35,909 nt of DNA. Origin: Myxococcus sp. (GTDB taxonomy: Bacteria; Myxococcota; Myxococcia; Myxococcales; Myxococcaceae). The position numbers and the translations under genes were made by a program. Under the pieces are notes generated by a model. The model was not told the origin of the DNA. It saw nothing but the letters and a program-made list of their open reading frames with translations, and searched no databases. Positions 9,470 to 16,427 of the stretch are shown here, one piece after another (position 1 is the first letter of the stretch; every line of letters begins with the position of its first letter). Where the stretch lies: contig JACSRE010000216.1 of NCBI GenBank assembly GCA_014879945.1, positions 1-35,909 of the forward strand, read 5' to 3'.

Positions 9470-10393
9470 ATGCACCGACTCATCACCCTCCTCGTCGTGC
9501 TTCTTCCCCTCATCAGCCTCGGCCAGGCGACCACCCCGCCTGCCGCTGCTGCTCTCGACGCCTCGCGCTGCGCGGTGAAGCTGTCGGTCGCGCTGACTGG
9601 CCGCAGCCCCGACGCCGCGCTCCTGGCCTCGAGCAACCCCCAGTCACAGGTCGACGCCCTGCTGCAGGGCACCGCCTTCATCGAGCGCTTCTCGCGCTTC
9701 GTGAACGCCCGCTTCAACGACGAGCCCGGCGCGACCTCGGTCGAAGACGCGACCTACCACCTCGCCAGGCACGTCATGACCAACCGCCTGCCCTGGAGCG
9801 ACATGTTCCTCGGCAGCTTCCGGGTCGAGACGGCCAACAACACCGTCAGCGTGGTGAGCGACGCCGACGGCCTGGGCTACCTGCGCTCGCCGGCCTGGCT
9901 CAAGCGCTACGCCGGCAACGAGGAGCAGGGCGTCAAGCTGAGCACCGCCTACCGCATCTTGAACAACACCACGGGCATCACGCTGACCGCCGCCGTGGTG
10001 GTGCCGGGGCTCGACACCAGCGCGACCGGCCGCCGCAACGCCGCCTGCGCCGGCTGCCACTACGACTCGTGGTTCGCGCTCGACAAGATCTCGTCGGTGC
10101 TGACCAGGCGCGTGGGCACGGGCGCCAACATGACCTTCGCGGCCCCCACCGCCGGCCCGCAGCAGCTGCTGGGCACCACCATCTCGAACGACAAGGAGCT
10201 GGTCACCGCCCTCGTCAACAGCCCCGACTTCGACTTCAACGTCTGCCGCGTCGCCTTCGGCTTCGTCTACGGCCGCAAGGAGCTCGCCTGCGAAGGCCCG
10301 CTCTTCGACAAGTGCGTCGACGCCTTCCGGGCCGAGCGCACCATGCAGTCGGCCATCGCCGCCCTCACGAAGGACTCGTCGTTCTGCCGCTAA
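9470..10393 (+). CDS. Exported protein with a CxxCH haem-binding motif
   Basis: 307 residues from ATG 9470, preceded by CGGAG. The N-terminus is a signal peptide (MHRLITLLVVLLPLISLGQA). A single CAGCH motif at 193-197 predicts one covalently attached c-type haem; M in GANMTF (~220) is a possible distal ligand. The segment 'SQVDALLQGTAFIERFSRFVNARF' (~60-85) resembles the lead helices of DUF1549/DUF1592-type planctomycete and myxobacterial cytochrome-linked proteins. The C-terminal part carries four more cysteines (CRVAF, LACEG, DKCVD, final CR), possibly disulphides. It is first in a three-gene unit with a lipoprotein and a DUF1501 protein. An electron-transfer or haem-sensing role in the periplasm is inferred. 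Confidence 0.8.
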   Translation: MHRLITLLVVLLPLISLGQATTPPAAAALDASRCAVKLSVALTGRSPDAALLASSNPQSQVDALLQGTAFIERFSRFVNARFNDEPGATSVEDATYHLARHVMTNRLPWSDMFLGSFRVETANNTVSVVSDADGLGYLRSPAWLKRYAGNEEQGVKLSTAYRILNNTTGITLTAAVVVPGLDTSATGRRNAACAGCHYDSWFALDKISSVLTRRVGTGANMTFAAPTAGPQQLLGTTISNDKELVTALVNSPDFDFNVCRVAFGFVYGRKELACEGPLFDKCVDAFRAERTMQSAIAALTKDSSFCR

Positions 10394-10404
10394 GGGACCC
10401 ACAC

Positions 10405-11082
10405 ATGAACCGCGCGATCATCCTCCTCTCGACGCTCGCTCTGGCTGCCTGCGAAGGTGGCTTCAACCCGAAGGACGGCGTGGTGAAGGTCGTCGATGGT
10501 GACGTCATCGACACCGGGACGGGAGCCGAGACGCCGTCCATCGAGCCCGCCCCCACGGTCGGCATGGCGCCGGTCGCGCCCTCCTGCGACATGGGCCGCG
10601 AGTACGTCGGCTTCGGCGGCGGCAACCTGGCCGCTGACCGCGACCCCGGCGAGGTGGGCGAAGAGCAGCGCCGCCCCAAGCCCTTCTCGGCGCTCTCGAC
10701 CGAGTTCCCCCGCGTGCTGGGCAACACCCCGCCCCGGCTGACGGGCTCGGAGTCGACCTTCGGCGTCGCCCCGGCCCGCTGGTACACCGAGCCGACCATG
10801 AGCGCGGTGACCATCTACACGGTCTTCCGCGTCGCGTTCGAAGGCTGCCTCACCGTGACGGCGCAGCCGGCGAAGTTCAACACGGCGCCCACCGACACCA
10901 CCGCCCGCGCCGAGTGCGCCGCCTGGGCGGAGCGCTTCTGGAGCCGCAAGGCGCTCGAGCCCGAGCTCGACGCCTGCGTGCAGGTCACCGTGCGCGACTC
11001 GGCCGTCGAGACGAGCGCCCGCCGCCGCTGGGCCTACGGTTGTGCCGCCACCCTGTCGTCGTCTGACTTCCTCACGTTCTGA
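10405..11082 (+). CDS. Lipoprotein of unknown function in the DUF1501 operon
   Basis: 225 residues, ATG 10405, 11 nt after the previous stop with AAGGGA as ribosome site. Lipoprotein signal with lipobox LAAC (C16: MNRAIILLSTLALAAC). The mature region starts with a low-complexity acidic/Pro stretch (~20-58), then a folded part with five cysteines beyond the lipidated one (SCDM, EGCLTV, AECAAW, DACVQV, YGCAAT). No family is recognised. The position between the haem protein and the DUF1501 protein suggests an outer-membrane partner of either. Confidence 0.8.
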   Translation: MNRAIILLSTLALAACEGGFNPKDGVVKVVDGDVIDTGTGAETPSIEPAPTVGMAPVAPSCDMGREYVGFGGGNLAADRDPGEVGEEQRRPKPFSALSTEFPRVLGNTPPRLTGSESTFGVAPARWYTEPTMSAVTIYTVFRVAFEGCLTVTAQPAKFNTAPTDTTARAECAAWAERFWSRKALEPELDACVQVTVRDSAVETSARRRWAYGCAATLSSSDFLTF

Positions 11083-11105
11083 ACGAAAGCGCCCGGAGCC
11101 ACCCC

Positions 11106-12293
11106 ATGTCACGCTTCTCCCGACGTCAGTTGTTCCAGAGCTTCGCCGGTGTCGCTGGCGGCGCCCTCGCTGCGAAGGCCGGCCTCTGGCCCTCCACCGC
11201 GTTCGCGCAGACCGCCGAGAAGCCCGCGCTCCTCGTGGTGTTCCTCCAGGGTGGGTACAACTCGCTCTTCTCGAGCGCCAACAGCTACGCCACCGCCGGC
11301 ACCTTCGGCGTCACCGCCGGCAACCAGCGCGACCTCGGCAACGGCCTGGTCGTTGACGCCCCCACCTTCGGCACGCTGCCGGCCTACGCGCTCTCGCACA
11401 TGGCCACCGTCGGCGTGCGCCACGGCATCAGCAACCACGGCGCCGCGCAGGCGGCCTGCTTCTCTGACGGCGGCCGCAGCTACGCGCTGCGGCTGGCGGC
11501 CGAGCTCGGCGGCGACGCCAGCATCAAGTGCGCGCAGCTGGGCACCCGCGGCGTGCCCGGCCCCCGCCCGATGGAGAGCGGCGTGTCGATGCAGGTCATC
11601 ACCGACATGCGCACCACCATCGAGGCCCTCGGCGGCTCCACCGACCCGACTCGGCCCGACCGCGTGGCCGCGGCCAAGGCGCTCCAGGGCACCTACGCGA
11701 TGAGCGCGCAGACGCTCTTCAAGAGCCCGGCGATGACGCGCCAGCTCGGCGAGGGGTACTCGGCCGCCATCGAGACGCTGGAGCAGCCGGTGAAGCAGTT
11801 CAGCTTCGCCGACCTCGCCACCGCCTACGGCCTGGCCAACAACAGCACCACGGTGAACAACTTCTCGGCGCAGATGGCGGCGGCCGAGCTGATGATCACC
11901 TCGGGCACCAACGTGGTGGTGGCCATGGACGGCGGCTGGGACACGCACGGCGACCGCACCGGCACCAACGTGCGCAACATGATGACGTCGCGCATCCTCC
12001 CGGGCCTGCGCACCTTCATCTCGCGCATGGTGAACGCGCCCGACCGCAACGTGGTGGTGGCCATCATGGGTGACTTCGCGCGCAGCCTGCCCGGCTCGGA
12101 CCATGCGTCGGCCCTGTCGGCCACCGTCATCGGCAAGTACGTGAAGGTCGGCACCACCGGGAAGATGAGCGATCGCGTGCAGCTCGCCGCGGGCACCCCG
12201 TCGGCGCCCGGCCTCTGGTCGTACCTTGGCCGCGTGCTCAACGCCCCGACGCCGATGTTCGGCGCGAACCCGCACACCAGCCTGGTGCTCTGA
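11106..12293 (+). CDS. DUF1501 family protein, Tat-exported
   Basis: 395 residues, ATG 11106 after CGGAGCC. Twin-arginine signal SRRQLFQSFAGVAGG with cleavage near AFAQ (~36). DUF1501 features: LLVVFLQGGYNSLF near the mature N-terminus, MDGGWDTHGDR (~280) and the late MGDFARSLPGSDHASA (~322), i.e. the D-GGWDTH and MG-F-R patterns of this alkaline-phosphatase-superfamily relative. Substrates of DUF1501 proteins are unknown; members usually sit beside cytochrome-like or DUF1800 genes, as here. It is the last gene of the trio starting at 9470. Confidence 0.9.
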   Translation: MSRFSRRQLFQSFAGVAGGALAAKAGLWPSTAFAQTAEKPALLVVFLQGGYNSLFSSANSYATAGTFGVTAGNQRDLGNGLVVDAPTFGTLPAYALSHMATVGVRHGISNHGAAQAACFSDGGRSYALRLAAELGGDASIKCAQLGTRGVPGPRPMESGVSMQVITDMRTTIEALGGSTDPTRPDRVAAAKALQGTYAMSAQTLFKSPAMTRQLGEGYSAAIETLEQPVKQFSFADLATAYGLANNSTTVNNFSAQMAAAELMITSGTNVVVAMDGGWDTHGDRTGTNVRNMMTSRILPGLRTFISRMVNAPDRNVVVAIMGDFARSLPGSDHASALSATVIGKYVKVGTTGKMSDRVQLAAGTPSAPGLWSYLGRVLNAPTPMFGANPHTSLVL

Positions 12294-12454
12294 GCCGCTC
12301 GAGCCCCGGCGCTCTGCGCGGCGCCGTCGGCGGGCGGCGTCGAGGCCCGCGAAGTCCTTCCTTGCCTGCCCCAGCACCCGGGCCAGGCCGGTCGCGACGT
12401 CGTCGTCCGTGGGTGGCGCCACCTCCACCAACTCGCTCGTGCGATAACCCGTCC

Positions 12455-13036
12455 ATGTCCAAGGTCATCGCCTGGCTCCTTTGCGGTGTGCTGCTGGCGG
12501 CCCCTGCGGTGCACGCGGACGAGCGGCTGGCCCTCGAGGCGACGACGGCGCGCGAGCCGCCCACCACCTACGTCAACCTGCGCCTGGGGGGCTCCACCAG
12601 CTCCCGGCGGGCCGAGCTGTGCGGCGAGGTGGCGCCGCACTGGCGCGTCAGCGTCGAGGGGTGCGGTAGCGGCCGGGAGTTCCTCCACCACGAGGCCAAC
12701 CCCGAGCTCGCGCACTTTCGCGCCAAGTTCACCTTCACCCGCCTGCGCACCGCCCTGGGCTGGCTCGAGCCGCGCGCGGCCCTGGGCTTCGCCGAGTTTC
12801 AGCTCGGCGCCGACGACCCGGGCTTCGACTTCACCTCGGTGAACCGCACGCGCACCGCCACCAGCGGGCCCGAGGCTGGCGCGGCGCTGCGGTGGTCGGT
12901 GCCCGTCGTCGCCGGCTTCGAGCTGCTGGTCGAGATGAACGTCTCGTTGGCGGTGTTCGCCTTCGCGCCGCTGCTCGAGACGCCCCAGGCCGTGCTCCAG
13001 CCGTCGGCCAGCGTCTCGGCGGGCGTCGGCTTCTGA
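12455..13036 (+). CDS. Small secreted or outer-membrane beta-rich protein
   Basis: 193 residues from ATG 12455, chosen because it begins a clean signal peptide (MSKVIAWLLCGVLLAAPAVHA, cut before DERL). The mature part alternates short hydrophobic/polar stretches separated by turns (TYVNLRLGGSTSS, WRVSVEGCG, AKFTFTRLRTALGWLE, VSAGVGF at the end). This fits an 8-10 strand beta-barrel, and the terminal aromatic F fits outer-membrane assembly. Family not recognised. It faces the LysR gene with only 18 nt between stops. Confidence 0.65.
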   Translation: MSKVIAWLLCGVLLAAPAVHADERLALEATTAREPPTTYVNLRLGGSTSSRRAELCGEVAPHWRVSVEGCGSGREFLHHEANPELAHFRAKFTFTRLRTALGWLEPRAALGFAEFQLGADDPGFDFTSVNRTRTATSGPEAGAALRWSVPVVAGFELLVEMNVSLAVFAFAPLLETPQAVLQPSASVSAGVGF

Positions 13037-13054
13037 GCGGGCGCGCGGCGCCGG

Positions 13055-13915
13055 TCAGAGCACCCGGTCGAGCTGGCGCCCAATCTCTTCGATGAGCACC
13101 TCGACGCGCGGGTCGCCCCGCTGCGCCGGGTGGTAGACGGCGTGCACCGGCAGTGAGGCCACCGGCTCCTCGTCGAGGCGGAAGAGCGCCCCCTGGGTGC
13201 GCGGCGGCTCTCCGAGGAACGACGGCAGCAACCCCACCCCGGCGCCCCACACCAGCGCGTCGGCGACGGCCGAGCGGTCGTCCACCACCACCGCGGGAGG
13301 CCCCGGCGCCAGGCGCACCCGGGCCCGCCGCAGCAGCGCGTCGTCACCCGGCGCGGTGATGACCGGAATGTGCTCGGTCGGCTCGCCTCGAAACCGCGCG
13401 CTGGCGTACAGCCACATCGACGCCGACGAGAGCCGGCGCGCGAGCAGCTGCGAGTCGGGCAGCGGCCCGCCCCTGATGGCGACGTCGAGCCCGTCGCGCA
13501 CGAGGTCGACCCGGTCATTCTGGAGCTTGATCTCGAGCCGCACGCCGGGAAGGCGGCGCCTGAACTCAGCGATGACCGGCCCCGCCAGCATGCGGCCCAA
13601 CGGCACCGGCACCGAGACCCGCAGCGTGCCCGACGGCACCGCGGACTGAATCGACAGGCGCGCGGCCTGCGCGACGGCCAGCAGCTCCTTGACGTGCACG
13701 CTGAAGGCGGCGCCCCGCTCGGTGAGCGCGACCGAGCGCGTGGTGCGCTTGAAGAGCGCCTGACCGACCCGCTCCTCCAGCGTCGACAACCACCGGCTGG
13801 CCGTCGCCTTGGGAATGCGCAGCTCCCGCGCCGCCGCGGTGATCGAGCCCAGCGCCGCCAGCCGGTCGAGGAACACCAGGTCGCGCAGCCGAATCTCGTC
13901 GAAGGCGTCGGTCAT
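13055..13915 (-). CDS. LysR-family transcriptional regulator
   Basis: 286 residues from ATG 13915. Winged helix-turn-helix at ~8-68 (FLDRLAALGSITAAARELRIPKATASRWLSTLEERVGQALFKRTTRSVALTERG), then a type-2 periplasmic-binding-like effector domain (~92-285: GTLRVSVPVPLGRMLAGPVIAEF..., VRDGLDVAIRGGPLPDSQL). It resembles the CrgA/AaeR-like group. It is divergent from an FAD monooxygenase 85 nt away, the typical LysR-target arrangement; the shared gap holds a perfect LysR site at the regulator's own start, implying autoregulation. The effector is unknown, possibly the monooxygenase substrate. Confidence 0.93.
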   Translation of the reverse strand: MTDAFDEIRLRDLVFLDRLAALGSITAAARELRIPKATASRWLSTLEERVGQALFKRTTRSVALTERGAAFSVHVKELLAVAQAARLSIQSAVPSGTLRVSVPVPLGRMLAGPVIAEFRRRLPGVRLEIKLQNDRVDLVRDGLDVAIRGGPLPDSQLLARRLSSASMWLYASARFRGEPTEHIPVITAPGDDALLRRARVRLAPGPPAVVVDDRSAVADALVWGAGVGLLPSFLGEPPRTQGALFRLDEEPVASLPVHAVYHPAQRGDPRVEVLIEEIGRQLDRVL

Positions 13916-13935
13916 TGTTCCAGAGAACGTAACAA
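13915..13935. promoter_or_regulatory. LysR-type operator TTGTT-N11-AACAA
   Basis: Perfect 5-bp arms around 11 bases (TTGTT at 13915-13919, AACAA at 13931-13935), the T-N11-A dyad of LysR recognition sites, with an inner GTTC/GAAC repeat. The left arm begins at the first base of the lysR start codon, so binding would repress the regulator's own expression. It lies about 65 nt upstream of the monooxygenase start. Confidence 0.6.
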
Positions 13936-14000
13936 AGCGTGTCGGAAAGAGCCGTGCTGGCTCATCGAGCGAGACATTAGGAGAGGGCAGGAGGCTGTGC

Positions 14001-15383
14001 ATGACGACTCGACCTGCCGAGAAGACCGACTTGCTGGTGGTGGGCGCCGGGCCCACGGGGCTGGCCGCCGCGTGCGACGCCCTTCGCCATGGGCTCTCGG
14101 TGCGGGTGGTGGAGCGGCGCCCGTCGCGCGCCGAGCACTCCAAGGCCCTGGTGCTGCACGCCCGCACGCTCGAGGTGCTCGAGGTGATGGGGTGCGCCGA
14201 GGCGCTGGTGGCCGCGGGCCAGCGCTTTCGCGCGCTCCACGTGCGCACCGCGACCGACGCCACGCCGGTGCGGGTGGACCTGGAGCAGCGGCGCTGGGGT
14301 GACACGAAGTACCCGTTCTGGCTGTCGCTGCCCCAGTACGAGACCGAGCGCATCCTCGAGCGGCGCCTCGAGGCCCTGGGGGGCGCCATCGACTGGGGCA
14401 CCGAGCTCACCTCGCTCGTCGACGGCCCGGGCGGCGTCGCGGTGACGCTCTCGTCGGAGCGCGGCCTGCAGACGCACCACGCGCGCTGGGTGTTGGGCTG
14501 CGACGGCGGGCGCAGCCTCACCCGCGACCTGCTCGGCATCGCGCTGCCGCGCGAGGAGCTCGACCTCACCTTCGCGCTGGCCGACGTCCACACCCGGTGC
14601 GCGCTCGTCGAAGACGAGGGCCACGTGGTGATGACCGCCGACGGCGTGCTGCTGATCGTGCCCATGCCGGAGCGCGGCCTCTGGCGGCTCATCGCCCAGG
14701 TGCCCCGCGACGCGGCGCTCGACGACCCCGCCGCCTGGAACGCCCTGGTGCTGGAGCGCGCAGGCCTCGACCTCGGCGTCCATCGGCTCGGGTGGAGCTC
14801 TCGGTTCACCCTCACCAGCGGCGTCGCCGCGCGGTTTCGAAAGGGCAACGTCTTCTTGCTCGGAGACGCCGCCCACGTGCACAGCCCGGTCGGCGGGCAG
14901 GGCCTCAACACCGGCGTGCAGGACGCGCACAACCTCGTCTGGAAGCTCGCGCTCCACCGCCGCGCCGCGCTCGACGAGGCCGCGCGCGAGGCGCTGCTCG
15001 AGAGCTACGAGCAGGAGCGCCGGCCGACCGCGCTGGCGATGGTGGGCACGACGGCCACGGCCACCCGGCTCCTCACGCTCCGAAGCCCGGTCGCGCGCTG
15101 GCTGCGCAGCCGCGCCGCCTGGCTCGCGCTGCGCCTGCCCTTCGTGCAGGACCGCCTGGCGCGCGGCGTCGGCATGCTCGACCTGCTCACCGACGGCCAG
15201 CCGCGCCTGCCCAACCCCGAGCTCGGCGGCGGCGCTCGGCTCCATGACCGCGTGCACGCGCTGCTGCCGACGGCGCTGCGGTGGCAGGGGCAGGAGCTGC
15301 TGGTGCGCCCCGACCGCGTCCTCGCCCGGCCCCACCTCTTCCCCGCCGACGTGGCGGTGGCCGCTCGAGGAGAACCGTCATGA
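14001..15383 (+). CDS. FAD-dependent monooxygenase (aromatic hydroxylase type)
   Basis: 460 residues; ATG 14001 with an ideal AGGAGG 6 nt upstream (13989-13994). FAD domain signature GAGPTGL (15-21), DG motif CDGGRSLTRDLLG (~172-184), and GDAAHVHSPVGGQGLNTGVQDAHNLVWKLA (D289) binding the ribityl chain. This is the FAD_binding_3 fold of p-hydroxybenzoate hydroxylase-like enzymes that hydroxylate aromatic or polyketide rings with NAD(P)H and O2. The C-terminus stops soon after LVRPDRVLARP, so the extra thioredoxin-like domain seen in many ~500+ residue relatives is short or absent. Its stop overlaps the next start (ATGA). The divergent LysR regulator probably controls it. Substrate unknown. Confidence 0.92.
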   Translation: MTTRPAEKTDLLVVGAGPTGLAAACDALRHGLSVRVVERRPSRAEHSKALVLHARTLEVLEVMGCAEALVAAGQRFRALHVRTATDATPVRVDLEQRRWGDTKYPFWLSLPQYETERILERRLEALGGAIDWGTELTSLVDGPGGVAVTLSSERGLQTHHARWVLGCDGGRSLTRDLLGIALPREELDLTFALADVHTRCALVEDEGHVVMTADGVLLIVPMPERGLWRLIAQVPRDAALDDPAAWNALVLERAGLDLGVHRLGWSSRFTLTSGVAARFRKGNVFLLGDAAHVHSPVGGQGLNTGVQDAHNLVWKLALHRRAALDEAAREALLESYEQERRPTALAMVGTTATATRLLTLRSPVARWLRSRAAWLALRLPFVQDRLARGVGMLDLLTDGQPRLPNPELGGGARLHDRVHALLPTALRWQGQELLVRPDRVLARPHLFPADVAVAARGEPS

Positions 15384-16234
15384 TCCCCACGCTCTCACGC
15401 GCCGTCGAGGTGCTCACCCTGGCCTACGTGCTGGGCAGCGCCGTCTGGTTCTTCTTCGTGCAGACGCCGGTGCTGGTGAAGCGCCTGGGCCGCGACCGCT
15501 TCGTGCCGCTGCAGATGGCGATGGTGGTGGTGCTCTTCCGCACCTGGAGCGTCACCCTGGGCCTGCTGCTGGCGGCCTCGCTGGTTCGGGCCGGCACGCT
15601 GCACTCGCTCCTGGTGCTTTCGGCGGCGCTGGCCTTCGTGGCCGCGCTGCTCAACGCGGTGGTGGTGGTGCCGCGGGCCATCAGGGCGGGCGGCAGGAGC
15701 CTGTCGGAGGCGCAGACGATGGAGCAGCAGCAGTCGGTCGCCGCCTTCGCGGTCGACGGCGGCGGCGCGTCGACCCGCGTGCTCCATCGCCTGGTGGTGG
15801 TGTTCGTGGTGCTGATGTTGGTGGGCCTTGGGCCCCACGTCGCGGCGCTGGTCACCCAGCCGACCCCGGCGCCCGCGCACGACCACGCCGCCGAGGCCAC
15901 GCCCGCCGCGCGCCCGCTCCCGCCGGCGGCGCCGAGGTGGAAGGCCAACCCCGAGACGAGCGAAGGCGTGCACGCCATGGCGGCCCTGGTGCGTGAGGCC
16001 CTCGCCACCGCGCGGCCTGCCGACGAGACCGCGACGAAGCTCGACGAGGCGCTGCAGCGCATCTTCCAGCAGTGCACCATGACGGGCGAAGCCCACGAGG
16101 CGCTCCACACCTTCTTGGTGCCGCTGGTGGGCCTGATCCCCGAGCTGCGGGCGAGCCAGGGCGAGGCCACCACCGCCACCCTGCGCAAGCTCGAGGCCCA
16201 GCTCGCGCGCTACGACGAGCGCTTCGAGGGGTGA
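15380..16234 (+). CDS. DUF4149/TMEM205-like membrane protein with C-terminal helical domain
   Basis: 284 residues, ATG 15380 overlapping the monooxygenase stop (ATGA). Four hydrophobic segments are visible: ~8-28, 43-65, 68-93 and ~134-158. The first three with 'GSAVWFFFVQTPVLVKRLGRDRF' and 'NAVVVVPRA' resemble DUF4149. After a Pro/Ala/His linker, residues ~190-284 form a soluble helical domain with CTMTGEAHEALH: C232, H239 and H243 could coordinate a metal or haem. Translational coupling to the monooxygenase suggests a shared task, for example handling a hydrophobic substrate at the membrane; that is inference. Confidence 0.75.
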   Translation: MIPTLSRAVEVLTLAYVLGSAVWFFFVQTPVLVKRLGRDRFVPLQMAMVVVLFRTWSVTLGLLLAASLVRAGTLHSLLVLSAALAFVAALLNAVVVVPRAIRAGGRSLSEAQTMEQQQSVAAFAVDGGGASTRVLHRLVVVFVVLMLVGLGPHVAALVTQPTPAPAHDHAAEATPAARPLPPAAPRWKANPETSEGVHAMAALVREALATARPADETATKLDEALQRIFQQCTMTGEAHEALHTFLVPLVGLIPELRASQGEATTATLRKLEAQLARYDERFEG

Positions 16235-16242
16235 GGCTCGAG

Positions 16243-16281
16243 AAAAGCAAAACGGGCCGCCAGCACCAGGCCGGCGACCCG
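16243..16281 (-). terminator. Rho-independent terminator for the beta-propeller gene
   Basis: Hairpin CGGGCCGCC/GGCGACCCG (16253-16261 and 16273-16281, one mismatch) followed on the minus strand by the T-rich run GTTTTGCTTTTC (16243-16252), striking in this GC-rich DNA. It lies 147 nt beyond the minus-strand stop at 16428 and just after the converging plus-strand stop. Confidence 0.75.
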
Positions 16282-16427
16282 CTTCTCTCCGTTCCCAGGC
16301 GCGGCGCTCACTCGGTGAGGCCGGGGTGCTGCGCGAGGCCCTCGGGGCGGTCACGCAGCGGGTTCGTGCGCTGCCCGACGAACCAGCGCCGAGGACCCTG
16401 ACGGCCCCCGGGCTGGTGCCGGCTGGG

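Noticed and set aside
12308-12325. GGCGC/GCGCC hairpin after the DUF1501 gene as a terminator
   Set aside because: Only a 5-bp stem in very GC-rich DNA with no T-tract; not distinguishable from background.
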